64,000 nt of DNA from Pseudomonadota bacterium (GCA_947505245.1 CANNIZ010000018.1:27444-91443); one strand, 5' to 3'; shown: positions 53,939 through 63,906, numbered from the stretch's first letter. Made by a program: numbers and translations. The notes: generated by a model from the sequence alone, not told the origin.

Positions 53939-56900
53939 CTAGTACGCGATTCCGTTCTGACGGAAGATCAGGCGCGCCTGATCGTCCTCGTACCCGTCGA
54001 GGTCGTCGAGGATGTCCTCGGTGCCGTTGTGAGCGACGATCGCGTTCAGGTCGCCGCGCTGCAGCAGGATGAGGATGCACTCCTGGTCATCTTCACCCGT
54101 CCAACCGGAGATCATGTCCGCAACCGCACGAGCGTGCAGCGGACCGCGGGACTCGCCCTTGGCCTGGAAGATCTCGCCAGACCGCACCGACGCGCGGGCC
54201 GCGTCGTCCGCCCCGAACAGCATGTCGTACAGGCTCGGCGGGTTGCGGATGACGCCGATCAGGTCGTTCAACCAACCGGGCAGGTACGGCTTCAGGATGT
54301 CCGCGATCAAGCCGACCGCGGTCATCAGGTCGTCGATGGCCTCGCCGACCCGCTCGAACGAGAAGTCCTCGAAGATGTACAGGTAGATCAGGTACAAGCC
54401 GAGGCCGATCGGGCCGAAGGACAGCGCGGTGAGCACGCCCGAGAGGAGGCCCATCAGGTAGCCCATGGCCCCGAGGCCCTTGGAGATCTTCTCGATCTTC
54501 CCGATGTACTCCATCATCTCGTCCATCTGGCCGCCGCCCCCACCTTGGGCGTTGGCGAACTCCTGATTCCCGGCGACCTCGCTGCCGCTCTCGAGCTGCG
54601 GTCCACCCGGCGAGTTGCCCGCCGCACCGGCGCTGTTGCCTCCAAAAGAAGGCGGCGCCGTGACGGGGGTGCTCGTGTCGGCTGCCGGAGCCGCCACAGG
54701 CTGCGGCTCGGGCGCACGGTCGGCGCGCGCGGGCGTGTCGCCGAACTGGTAGGTCGCGCCCCATTCGAACTTGAACAGCTCGCCGAAGTCGATGTCGATC
54801 CCGGAGAAGTCGTGCTGGAACGGATCGAGCCCGATGATCGCGGCCTCGACGTACGGGACGATCGACAGCGACATCGTCGGCGCCAGGCTGATACCGATGC
54901 CGAGTTCGCCGCCGAAGCCGCCCGGGCCACCTTCGATGTGCGCGTGCGGGGAGATGTTCAGCGGCGCATTCAGCGACAACGTGCCGCGAATGCCGGCGCC
55001 GATGTCCGCGACGCCTACCGAGAGCGACAGCGACATGTAGGCGGCGAGCATGGCTTCAAAGTTGAAGCCCCAGTTCATGTCGAGGTCCGCGAAGAACGTG
55101 GGTACGTTCCCCTCTTTCGGATGCCAGCCCATGATGCCGATCGTCGTGTCGAACGTGAGCGGCTGCATGCCGAGCGCGAGCCCGCCCTTCACGCCGTAGA
55201 TCAGCGCGATCGGGCCGTAGATCGGCGTCGTGGTGCGCGGGATGATGTCCTGTTCCATGCGGAACAGGTCGCGGCCGGGAACGAGCGTGCCCTTCGCGTT
55301 CATGTCCGCGTCGATCACGGGGTCCATGGCCTCCGTCATGTGGACGTGGACGTCGCCGCCGATCATCTCGTTCATCTGGTAATGGACGTCGCCATCGACC
55401 TCGAACGTGTTGTCAGACCGGTACGTCGCCGCGACCGTACCGTTCATGCCGCGGCCATGGGCCGGGTCGTTGAACAGGGCGAACTCGATCTCGCCGGAGC
55501 CTTCGTAGACGTCCACGCCGGTGCGGTTCGACCACCGAAGGTCGAACGTTCCGGTGACGGCGTTGCCGTTGCCCAGCTTCGGCAGGGTGACCGTGCCCCG
55601 ACCGCCCGCCTCGACGAGCTGGTTGTTCTCGATCGTCGCGTCGCCCGACACGTCGGAGATCACGACCTGACCTTCGAGCAGCTCGATCGGCTGCATCAGC
55701 GTGGCGCTGCCGGACAGGCGGACGATGTTCTTGTTGACCGCGTCGTACTCACCGTCGGCTTCGACGTGCACGATGCCCTTGCCGTCCTTCCACAGCTCGG
55801 CCATCAGGTGCCCACCGAGCTGGTGCAGCTCGCTGTCGACGACGTCGCCGTGACCGCCGCTGTCCTTCAGGAACTTGATCGTGAGGTCGCCGACCACGAT
55901 GTCGAGGTCGCGTCCGAGGTGCACCTCGCCGTTGGCCGTCACGTTGCCCGTCTCGGCGATGTACTCGCCCTCGGCGTGGCCGATGAGCAGGTCGCCCAAT
56001 TCGTCTTTGACGACGAACGGGATGTTGCCCGACACGCGCGTGATGTCGTTCTCGAGGATGTCGGCGTGGGCGCCTGCCCCGATGTCCAACCAGAAGCTGT
56101 ACCCGGAACCGTCCGTCCCGAACAGCAGCTTGCGCCGCGTCACGTCGATGTCGCCATCGCCGGTGAAGCCCGTGCCGCCCTTGATGTCGTAGTTGCCCTC
56201 GAGGCTGCACGTCAGGTACTCACCGCCGCCGTCACGCAACGACAACGTCAAGTTGCCACCGACGCGATCGAGGTCGTTCTTGGTGATGTTCACCTCGACG
56301 CCGCTGCCCTCGATGAGCCACAACGTCTCCGCCGTGCCGACCGAGGCGAGTTGCTGGGGGTTGACGACCTCGATCGAGCCCGAACCGGTGAACTCCTCCT
56401 CGGTGAACAGGTAGGTACCGTCGACCTCCCCTTCCATGAAGGACTCGGTGCCCTTGTCGATGCCGACCCGGATGATGCCGTGGATCGTCTTGACCTCGTC
56501 GCGCTCCACATGGATCTCGCCACCCGAGCCTTCGAGCAGCGTGAACGTGTATTCGCCGACGGTCGCCATCTCGAAGCGCGGCACCACAAGATGCGCCTCG
56601 CCGTCGCCGGTGAAGCCTTCGTCTTTGACCCACGCGCCGTTGAGCTCGATGCTCGCGAACGGATCGCCGCCCCGATCGACGCGGATGTCGATGGTGCCGC
56701 CGATGCGCATCAGCTCGTTGTCGACGATGTCGACCTCGCCGCCGCTGTTCTCGCAAAGCAGCACGCTCCACTCGCTCTTGGCGCCGCCGAGCAGGCTCTT
56801 GTCGTGCTTGACGGTGACGTCCGCGTGCGCCGACAACATGCCCTCAGCGCCGTTTTGACCCGGCGTGAACGTGGCGTCGCCGTGCATCTCGAGGAACAGC

Positions 56901-59900
56901 CCGCCGTCGTCTTCCACGGAGGCGTTGATCTGTCCGCCGATCTGCTGGAGGCCGTCCTGGGTGAAGTCGGCCCAGATCCCGGTCGCGGGATCGACGAAGA
57001 ACTCGTATCCATCGAGCTCGCCGACGCGAACGCGCGGGATCAGCTCGCCCGTGGCGCGGCCGTCGAACGTCTTCGCGCGGTGGTCGTACGTGCCGCTCAG
57101 GTCGACCGCGAGGAAGTCGCCGTATTCGGGATGCTTGAGCAACAGCGGCACGTGGCCCGACAGGATCGTGAGCTCGTTCGCCTCGACTTCGGCGTGAATT
57201 CCGGCGCCGGCGACGAGGCCGCCCGTGATCCCGCCGATGTCGATGCCGAGATCGATGTAGGCCGCGGTGACTTCGAAGTCGCCCTGGCCCGTGAAGTCCG
57301 GCGAATCGCCGTGGGTGTACTTGCCGTTGAGCGAAGCGATTCCGATCTCGGCGCCGTCGTAGCTGACGCGAATCTGGACGTCGCCGTCGATCCAGTCGAG
57401 CTCGTTCTCGGTCACCGAGCCGTTGGCGCAGCTGTCCTTCATGAGGGTGAAGGTGAACAGGCCGATCCCGCCGATCTCGAAGTCGTCGAGCACCGTGATC
57501 TCGCCCGTGCCCGACACGGCCTGGGCCTCGCCAGCGGTGTAGTTCACGTCGAACTTCGCGCTGAGCTTGGCCGTATCTCCCTCGTCGAGGCGAATGTTGA
57601 CGAGCCCGTGGAGCTCTTTGAACTCGTCGGCTTCGACGCTCGCGTCGGCTTCGCTATCCTTCTCGAGGAAGGCTTTGAACGTGGCCCCCTCGCCGAGGGC
57701 GATGTCTTCGAGGACGGTGATCTTGCCGCCGCCCGTAACGCCGGTCTCCTTGTCCCACGTGCCGCCCGCGTCGATCGACCACGTGTCCTTCTGGGTGGTC
57801 TTGTCCTTGCCGATCAGGATGAACGTGCCGCCCGCGGAGTCGATCGCCGACTGCGTCATCGCGGCATCGAACTTGGTGCCCGAGTCGATATAGTAGTGGT
57901 AGTCGCCGGTGCCTTCGGCCCAGTCGATCCGCTCCTCGACCTCGGCTGAAGCATTGCCAGAGAAGCCCTCTTCCTCGTCGCCGAGCTTGTAGTCGCCCGA
58001 GAGGTGGGCAAACGCAACGTCGTTGCCATTCTGGTCGAGGACCGCCTCGATCTCGACGTGGGCGCGTTGCAGCTGGTTGTCCGCGATGTCGACCCACAGA
58101 CCCGAGCCGGGCAGTACGCCGACGATGAAGCTCTCGAGCTGCGTTCCTTCGGTCTCGCGCTCGCCGCCCGCGATCGGGAACGGCTTCTTGACTTCGAGCG
58201 CGGCCGCGCCCGTGAAGCTGTCGTCAGTGAAGTTGTAGTCGCCACCGAGCTCGCCCTCGACGGCGCGCTCGACCGTGAGGAAATCAACACCGAGCTTGAG
58301 AGTCGCGCCCACGCTGGCGAGGTCGTTCTTCTCGATCCGGCCGCGAACCTCGGAGCCGGCGTCGACGACCAGGCGATAGCCGGTAGCCGGCACGTCGCCC
58401 TCGTCCTTCTTGTGCGGGAAGTCGAACTCCCGCGCGGTGCGAACGTCGAGCTCACCGCTGAACTCGCTGGTGGCGATCTCGAATTCGAGCTCCTTGAGAT
58501 CACCTTCGAGGAACGTGTCCTCGTCGTCGTCGATCTCGAAGCCGACGTTGCCGCCGATCTTCGTGAGGGCGTTCGCCTCCACGTTGACGGTGACCTCGCT
58601 GTCCTTCAGTGCGCGAACCGTCCACTTGCCGTCCTTGGTGGACTTCTCGATGTCTTGCAACAACGTGACGGCGCCGTCGAACGAGATCGTGTCGTCCGCG
58701 ATGTTGTAGGTCGCTTCGCCGATGTGCCCACCGAGGAACGCCTCGGAGTCTTCTGCGCGGTAGTACTCGACGTCGAAGCCGAGCGTGATCTCCGTGAAAT
58801 CGGAGTCTTCCATCTCGATCGCGGCCGTGGCGCCAGCCAGCAGCACGAGCCGCCCCGCGCCGTCCGGCAATTCGAACTCGACCTCTTCGTTGAGCGTGCC
58901 GTCGAGGTGGCCAGAGAACGACTCGGTCTCCTTTTCGTACCTGCCCGACAACATGCCTTCGAGCTCGAAAACACGCGCGCCACCGAGGATGATGGACTCG
59001 TACGGGAAATCACCCGTGAGCGTCTCGAGTTCGCTGTCCTTGACCTCCCCGATGATGGAGCCGCCTTCCTTGAAGGTGATCGCTCCCCAGCCCTCACCCA
59101 GGATGACCCAAGGCTCCACGATGTGGGCTTCACCCGCAGCCTGGACCAGCATGGTGTCGAACGCGATCTCGCCCGCGAGCGTTCCCTCGACGCTGCCCTC
59201 ACCGGTCGCGTTCTCGAACTGGAAGCCGACGTCTTCCAGCGTGCCTTCCGCGAGCGCGCCTTCGGTGACGGTGAGCGTGAACTTTCCACCATCCTTGAGG
59301 AACAGCGGGCCTTCGCCGCGCTCCGGCAGACCGTAGAACTCCGTGAGCGTGAACTCGGCCGTGGCGTTGACCGAGCCCTCAGGCGTCATCTCGAACTTGA
59401 TGGTGCCATCGCCCACGTCGCCCGAAGGTTCGGTCACGGTGAACGGCATGCCGCCGTCGATGCGCTCGAGCGTGTTGTCCGTGATGGTGGCCGTGGCAGA
59501 CGCGCTCTCGACGATGATCGCGTGCATCGAGTTGAGATCGCCGAACGTCAGCTGGCGGAGCAGCGTGGCAGTTACGGAGCCGGAGCCCTTCGCCTCGGGG
59601 ATGTTGAACGTGAGGTCGTCCGACGTGACCTCGAAGGTAGGCTGCTCTTCGAACGGGATTTCGATGTTGAAGGCGCCCTTCAGCGTCGTCGGGATGTTCT
59701 CTTCGACCGTGATCGAGCCGCTCGCGGATTTGACGATGGCGCCCGTCTCACCGATCGGCATCTCTTCGGTGATCTCGGCCGTACCCGTGCCGTTGAGCAA
59801 CCCGGAGGCGACGTCGATCGTGGCATCGATGGTGCCGTGGTACCGATCGAACGTGAAGTCGAACCGCGTACCAACGTCGGTGAACGCGTTCTCTTCCATC

Positions 59901-62716
59901 CCGATGGAGAGCTCGCCGTTGGAGAGCACGAAGCCATCGACTTCGATGTCGGCCTTCTGACGCAACACGCCGCGACCGCCGAGCGTTGCGCCCTGGGGTA
60001 GCGCGAGCACACCGCCGCCCGGCAGGATCGAGCTCGTGGGGACCGGCGGCGAGGTCTGCGGCCCCTGGGCGACCGCGCCGCCAGCAGGAGGCGCGACGCC
60101 TGGACCCGAACCGCCTGCGTCGCGACGGCCGCGACGGCCGCCACCGCCCGACGCACCACCCGGGCTCGCTCCTGCGGGGGACGCCGGACCACCCGTCGCC
60201 GGGCCTGCCGCTTCGCCGGCCGGAGCAGGTGCCGCCCCACGGCCGCCGGCCGCCGGCCCAGACTCGCGGCCGCCGCCTGCCGGCGCTGTGGCTGGGGCGC
60301 CACCGCCAGCATCGCCAGCCGGGGCACCCTGGCCCGCAGCCGCCGCGGGAGCCGGAGCCGGAGCCGGAGCCGGAGCGCCTTCAGAAGCCGCCGGCGCCGC
60401 TGCCGCACCGCTCGAAGACGCTTCGCCGGAGGCTCCGACGATTCCGCCAAGCGCGTCGAGTTCGAGCGTGCCGACCAACTCGGCTTCGAAGTCACCCACG
60501 GTGACAAGGATTCGGCCGTTGAGCACGATCCCCTCGACCGAGTCGTACGTGCCATGGATCTCGGAAGGCCCGACCGTCGCGTTCTCGCCGATGCTGAACT
60601 GTTCGAGCGTGAGGTCGACCTCGCCGGCGAGGTGGTCGTTGTCGGCCACGATGCGAATTGTCGCCGTTCCGACGCCCTCCCACGACCCGGAAATCTCGCC
60701 CTCGCCGCTCCAGTGCCCGTCCGTGCTCATGGAGACGGCGCCCGTGATGGAGCCCACGACGAAGCGGCCCTCGCCGTCTACCAACGGCCGCGTGGTGGCG
60801 AGATCGATCGTCGCGCTCATGCCGGTGCGCTCGACGACGCCCTGGAATTCTCCGGCGAGCCAGCCGAGGTCGTAATTCCCGTGCACGTGTGCGTCGATCG
60901 CGCCTTCTGCGCCGATCACGAGCTGGAGCTCACCACCCGTGATGTAGTTGCCAGCCTCGAACGTGCCGGTCACCGTGCCCCGCTCGATCTTGCCTTCATT
61001 GTCGAGGTGGACGACTGCGCGGCCCAGCGTGAGGCCAGGCACGACGTTCCAGCCGAGGTTGAACACGACGTCCGCACCAGCGCGTGCGGTGCCAGGCGGA
61101 CGGGCCTTGTGTTCGAGACCGCCGATGTGAAACACGTACTCTTCGGCGACGCCCGTAGAAGGTGCGCTCTCGGCGGAGGACGCCTCGCGGTGCGCGACGC
61201 CCGACATGTCGCCCGCGTCCATCGCGGCGGCGGGTGCCGCCATCTCGCTCATGGGGGCCGACGAATCGCTCATCATCGCAGGGCTGGAGTCCACGATCGA
61301 CTCGGCGGCTTCGGCTTCGCGTTCCGTCGAATCCGACGGGCTCGACACATCGAGCTCGCTTCCGCTCGCTTGCAGGCGCCCCTCGTCGGACTGCACGACG
61401 TGGGTGAGCTCGTGGGCCAACAGGCGATCGCCGTCGCGCGACTCGGGAGCGAACTCACCGGCGCCGAAGAACACGTCCGCGCCGAGAGCAAACGCCCGTG
61501 CGCCCAACGCTTCGGACGCCTTCGCGGCCTGGCTGTCTGTGTGGACCCGAACGTGCGAGAAGTCGTGCCCCAACAGGCCCGACATCTTCTGCACCACCGC
61601 GGAAGGCAAGGCAGCGCCGCGGCTGTTCTTGATGAAGCTGGTGGCCGCGTCTGTGTCCAGCGCTTCGCCGGAGGCGTCGCGCATCGCGGTTTCCGCGCCT
61701 TCCATCGGCGCGGAGGCGTCCAGGCCCTGGCCCGATTCGCCTGGGCTCGTCACGGCCGCGCCGAAGCTGGCGACGCCAAGGTCCAAGCCGCCGTCCATCA
61801 CACCGGCGCCATCGAGCGACGACTCGCCAGCCAGTGACGTCACCTCGGAAGATGCCGTCGCCGTGCCAGCGGAGCTGCCATCGACGGCGATCCCGGACAT
61901 ACCGACGTCCGACGCAGGCGCTCCGCGATCCGCCTCGGCGCTCGCGCGCTCGATCTGGCGATCCACCTGCTGCAGGCGGTCCAGCATGCGGTTTTCACTC
62001 GCGTACGCCTCGACCTCGTGCGGATCGGACGGGCTCGAGACCTGCTGGCCGCCATCGCCACCGCTCGAGCTGGAGGGCAAACGGCCCTGGTCCGCCTGAA
62101 CGACGTGCGTGAGCTCGTGCGCGAGCACGCGATCACCCGCGCGGGTGCCGGGCGAGAAGATGCCCGAACCGAAGAAGATGTGCGCGCCGAGGGCAAACGC
62201 GTAGGCCTGGATCGCCTGGGCCGCGTCCGCGGCGCGGCCGTCTGCGTGGATGCGGACGTGACCAAGATCACGTCCGAACGCCAGCTCATAGCGCTCGAGC
62301 TGCTCGGGTGCGAGCGCCATGCCCCCGCTCTCGCTCACGGAATTCATCGCGCGCACGCCAGAAACGTCGAGATCGATCGAGTCGCGCATGGCGCGCAACA
62401 TGGCGTTGTTCGATGACAACACCTCGACCTGACCGCCCACGCCACCGGCCGCGAGCGTCATTTCGCCGGCGACGAGCTGATCCAAGCCCATCGCAGCGGA
62501 CGCACCACCACCGAGCGCGCTCTGAACGAGCGTGTTGCCGAAGGTGCCCTGCGCGAACGCCGTGGCTTCGCGCTCGCGTGCGGCGGGGAGGATCGCAGAT
62601 GCGACTTCTTCGCCTTCTTCGAAGGTTGTCGTCCCTTCAAGACCACCCGACGTGGGCGAAACAGCGGTCGAAGCACGGCGGGAACGACGGTTCCCAGAAG
62701 AAAGATGCAATGCCAC
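53939..62716 (-). CDS. Giant DUF4157 (eCIS core) protein with beta-repeat array
   Basis: 2925 residues from GTG 62716 (GAGG upstream). Two DUF4157 domains lie at about 138-208 and 372-442, each with a zinc-type AHELTHVVQ (His200 and His435); these are metallopeptidase-like domains tied to extracellular contractile injection systems. A beta-rich region (520-760), an Ala/Pro/Gly linker (760-905) and about 20 repeats of 70-90 residues (905-2440) follow. Each repeat has a core such as GSGVEVNITKNDLDRVGGN and ends F-x-G-x-G-x-x-x-V. Next come a beta domain (2440-2660), a linker, a long hydrophobic helix region (2745-2785) and a helical end with TGEDDQECILILLQRGDLNA, annexin-like in pattern. No signal peptide. 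Second gene of the four-gene operon; function unknown. Confidence 0.85.
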   Translation of the reverse strand: MALHLSSGNRRSRRASTAVSPTSGGLEGTTTFEEGEEVASAILPAAREREATAFAQGTFGNTLVQSALGGGASAAMGLDQLVAGEMTLAAGGVGGQVEVLSSNNAMLRAMRDSIDLDVSGVRAMNSVSESGGMALAPEQLERYELAFGRDLGHVRIHADGRAADAAQAIQAYAFALGAHIFFGSGIFSPGTRAGDRVLAHELTHVVQADQGRLPSSSSGGDGGQQVSSPSDPHEVEAYASENRMLDRLQQVDRQIERASAEADRGAPASDVGMSGIAVDGSSAGTATASSEVTSLAGESSLDGAGVMDGGLDLGVASFGAAVTSPGESGQGLDASAPMEGAETAMRDASGEALDTDAATSFIKNSRGAALPSAVVQKMSGLLGHDFSHVRVHTDSQAAKASEALGARAFALGADVFFGAGEFAPESRDGDRLLAHELTHVVQSDEGRLQASGSELDVSSPSDSTEREAEAAESIVDSSPAMMSDSSAPMSEMAAPAAAMDAGDMSGVAHREASSAESAPSTGVAEEYVFHIGGLEHKARPPGTARAGADVVFNLGWNVVPGLTLGRAVVHLDNEGKIERGTVTGTFEAGNYITGGELQLVIGAEGAIDAHVHGNYDLGWLAGEFQGVVERTGMSATIDLATTRPLVDGEGRFVVGSITGAVSMSTDGHWSGEGEISGSWEGVGTATIRIVADNDHLAGEVDLTLEQFSIGENATVGPSEIHGTYDSVEGIVLNGRILVTVGDFEAELVGTLELDALGGIVGASGEASSSGAAAAPAASEGAPAPAPAPAPAAAAGQGAPAGDAGGGAPATAPAGGGRESGPAAGGRGAAPAPAGEAAGPATGGPASPAGASPGGASGGGGRRGRRDAGGSGPGVAPPAGGAVAQGPQTSPPVPTSSILPGGGVLALPQGATLGGRGVLRQKADIEVDGFVLSNGELSIGMEENAFTDVGTRFDFTFDRYHGTIDATIDVASGLLNGTGTAEITEEMPIGETGAIVKSASGSITVEENIPTTLKGAFNIEIPFEEQPTFEVTSDDLTFNIPEAKGSGSVTATLLRQLTFGDLNSMHAIIVESASATATITDNTLERIDGGMPFTVTEPSGDVGDGTIKFEMTPEGSVNATAEFTLTEFYGLPERGEGPLFLKDGGKFTLTVTEGALAEGTLEDVGFQFENATGEGSVEGTLAGEIAFDTMLVQAAGEAHIVEPWVILGEGWGAITFKEGGSIIGEVKDSELETLTGDFPYESIILGGARVFELEGMLSGRYEKETESFSGHLDGTLNEEVEFELPDGAGRLVLLAGATAAIEMEDSDFTEITLGFDVEYYRAEDSEAFLGGHIGEATYNIADDTISFDGAVTLLQDIEKSTKDGKWTVRALKDSEVTVNVEANALTKIGGNVGFEIDDDEDTFLEGDLKELEFEIATSEFSGELDVRTAREFDFPHKKDEGDVPATGYRLVVDAGSEVRGRIEKNDLASVGATLKLGVDFLTVERAVEGELGGDYNFTDDSFTGAAALEVKKPFPIAGGERETEGTQLESFIVGVLPGSGLWVDIADNQLQRAHVEIEAVLDQNGNDVAFAHLSGDYKLGDEEEGFSGNASAEVEERIDWAEGTGDYHYYIDSGTKFDAAMTQSAIDSAGGTFILIGKDKTTQKDTWSIDAGGTWDKETGVTGGGKITVLEDIALGEGATFKAFLEKDSEADASVEADEFKELHGLVNIRLDEGDTAKLSAKFDVNYTAGEAQAVSGTGEITVLDDFEIGGIGLFTFTLMKDSCANGSVTENELDWIDGDVQIRVSYDGAEIGIASLNGKYTHGDSPDFTGQGDFEVTAAYIDLGIDIGGITGGLVAGAGIHAEVEANELTILSGHVPLLLKHPEYGDFLAVDLSGTYDHRAKTFDGRATGELIPRVRVGELDGYEFFVDPATGIWADFTQDGLQQIGGQINASVEDDGGLFLEMHGDATFTPGQNGAEGMLSAHADVTVKHDKSLLGGAKSEWSVLLCENSGGEVDIVDNELMRIGGTIDIRVDRGGDPFASIELNGAWVKDEGFTGDGEAHLVVPRFEMATVGEYTFTLLEGSGGEIHVERDEVKTIHGIIRVGIDKGTESFMEGEVDGTYLFTEEEFTGSGSIEVVNPQQLASVGTAETLWLIEGSGVEVNITKNDLDRVGGNLTLSLRDGGGEYLTCSLEGNYDIKGGTGFTGDGDIDVTRRKLLFGTDGSGYSFWLDIGAGAHADILENDITRVSGNIPFVVKDELGDLLIGHAEGEYIAETGNVTANGEVHLGRDLDIVVGDLTIKFLKDSGGHGDVVDSELHQLGGHLMAELWKDGKGIVHVEADGEYDAVNKNIVRLSGSATLMQPIELLEGQVVISDVSGDATIENNQLVEAGGRGTVTLPKLGNGNAVTGTFDLRWSNRTGVDVYEGSGEIEFALFNDPAHGRGMNGTVAATYRSDNTFEVDGDVHYQMNEMIGGDVHVHMTEAMDPVIDADMNAKGTLVPGRDLFRMEQDIIPRTTTPIYGPIALIYGVKGGLALGMQPLTFDTTIGIMGWHPKEGNVPTFFADLDMNWGFNFEAMLAAYMSLSLSVGVADIGAGIRGTLSLNAPLNISPHAHIEGGPGGFGGELGIGISLAPTMSLSIVPYVEAAIIGLDPFQHDFSGIDIDFGELFKFEWGATYQFGDTPARADRAPEPQPVAAPAADTSTPVTAPPSFGGNSAGAAGNSPGGPQLESGSEVAGNQEFANAQGGGGGQMDEMMEYIGKIEKISKGLGAMGYLMGLLSGVLTALSFGPIGLGLYLIYLYIFEDFSFERVGEAIDDLMTAVGLIADILKPYLPGWLNDLIGVIRNPPSLYDMLFGADDAARASVRSGEIFQAKGESRGPLHARAVADMISGWTGEDDQECILILLQRGDLNAIVAHNGTEDILDDLDGYEDDQARLIFRQNGIAY
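60348..60376 (-). repeat. GGAGCC microsatellite (about 4.8 units)
   Basis: Five hexamers, the last incomplete, encode an Ala-Pro alternation on the minus strand within the linker of the giant protein. Such a run can change length by slippage, altering linker length in steps of two residues without frameshift. Confidence 0.9.
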
Positions 62717-62749
62717 GTGAACCTCAGAGGAGGGAGGGCGGTCCTCTGT

Positions 62750-62779
62750 ACTCTAGCAGAGGATGCAAACGGATCACAA
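62750..62779 (-). promoter_or_regulatory. Candidate promoter of the giant DUF4157 gene
   Basis: On the minus strand TTGTGA (62779-62774) is followed after 18 bases by TAGAGT (62755-62750). Both match consensus at four of six bases. The -10 box falls within a short hairpin (TCCTCTG at 62742-62748 with CAGAGGA at 62757-62763), a possible operator. The rest of the 126-base gap shows nothing else. Confidence 0.35.
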
Positions 62780-62842
62780 GGGCTGGCGCTTGGCACTCTG
62801 GACATCCGCCTGTCGCCGATATCGCCGAGCGAACCATCGCGG

Positions 62843-63811
62843 CTACCGGGGCGAGTCTTCTCGCTTGGACGTGTGCTTCGTCAGCTGCTCGACGGCCGAA
62901 AGCAGCTCGGAGGCGAGATCGCTGAGGTCGTCTGACGGCGGATTTGTTCCGGTGCCCGCCGACGCCGCCTCGAGCTTCGCGAGCGCGTCGCGGAACAGCC
63001 GTTGAAGAGCCTCCGTCTGAGTTTGATCGCCGCCTGGCCCGGCGCCCGCAGCCGCCTGCGCCATCGCGTCTTCAAAGACCTGCGCCAATGCAGCCTTTAC
63101 GGGTGCGGACTCCGCGAGCATCTGGCCCTTTGGGACCGCGCCCGCCGGAGCGGCGCCCGCCTGTGCGGTGCCCGCTCGGGGCCAGAGGTCGGCGCGGAGC
63201 AAGACTGCAGCAAGCTCATCAAAGCGCGAAGCTCCCCGAACCACGAAACCGTCTTTGGTGGCGTTTAGCAATACCCAGTAGCCGCGGGCCTCGTCACCGC
63301 CGACCTCGACGAGGTGACACACCCCGTCGCGGCCGAGCCGCGCTACGACGACCGAGGCCCGGCCAGGCGCACCCTGCCGCACGGTCGCCGAGTCAGCGTG
63401 GGTCGACGACGGGTCAAGCAGCGCCGTCACGAACGCAGCCGCCGAAGGGCTGTCTGGAAGTTCCTGTACGCGCTCCGGTGGGACCACCAGACCATCAAGG
63501 AAGAACGCCGCGTAGGCCGCGGAGTCCGTCACGCCCCCGACGCGCCAGTCGTCCCCCGCGCGGCGCGCCATCACCCATACCCGCTGGGCCTTTTTACCCT
63601 TCACGATCGCGGTACCGACGATGGCGCGGTCGGGCTGCGTCACCGTGACGAGCGCCTGGAGCCGAAACCCACCAGAAACGCCCTGTTTAAACAGCTTGGA
63701 GGGGCTATCGCCGGCCGCGTCCCAGCCCGCGCTGACCCTGCGCGCGGCAGGTTCGTCGCCGTTTACGATCGCATCGCTGAACGCGGCGACCGCGTCACCT
63801 GGAGAGCCCAC
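62843..63811 (-). CDS. Modular protein of the DUF4157 operon (modules A-B)
   Basis: 322 residues, no signal peptide. Module A (1-205) is clearly homologous to the N-terminus of the 488-residue protein: PGDAVAAFSDAIVNGDEPAA, SAGWDAAGDSPSKLFKQG, DDWRVGGVTDS and AFFLDG. After a Pro/Ala linker comes the helical B-type end (PVKAALAQVFEDAMAQAA, ALQRLFRDALAKLEAA). Modules C and D are absent, replaced by a short helical tail (LASELLSAVEQLTKHTS). GTG 63811 follows AGGGGGATGC. It is the first gene of the operon, 126 bases before the giant gene. Confidence 0.75.
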   Translation of the reverse strand: MGSPGDAVAAFSDAIVNGDEPAARRVSAGWDAAGDSPSKLFKQGVSGGFRLQALVTVTQPDRAIVGTAIVKGKKAQRVWVMARRAGDDWRVGGVTDSAAYAAFFLDGLVVPPERVQELPDSPSAAAFVTALLDPSSTHADSATVRQGAPGRASVVVARLGRDGVCHLVEVGGDEARGYWVLLNATKDGFVVRGASRFDELAAVLLRADLWPRAGTAQAGAAPAGAVPKGQMLAESAPVKAALAQVFEDAMAQAAAGAGPGGDQTQTEALQRLFRDALAKLEAASAGTGTNPPSDDLSDLASELLSAVEQLTKHTSKREDSPR

Positions 63812-63906
63812 GCATCCCCCTTCGTGCCCGCAGTGTGGCGCGCTGCGGGTTCCTTCGCAAGGCCATGATCACAAAGTCGGGCGCGAGCCCGCCGCGAGCG
63901 ACCGGT

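Noticed and set aside
53921..57949. A 1342-codon open frame on the plus strand antisense to the giant gene (and another of 665 codons at 58004-60001)
   Set aside because: Composition is dominated by Val, Asp, Arg, His and Glu in a pattern expected for the mirror of a GC-rich coding frame; no domain, start site or repeat sense, while the minus strand gives clear DUF4157 and beta repeats.
60348..60376. Hexamer tandem repeats as CRISPR or regulatory repeats
   Set aside because: No spacers; it simply encodes an Ala-Pro linker of the giant protein.
50138..63811. Search for eCIS sheath, tube, baseplate or AAA+ ATPase genes beside the DUF4157 gene
   Set aside because: Flanks are malQ on one side and an acyl-CoA dehydrogenase on the other. 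No structural injection gene can be supported within this window.
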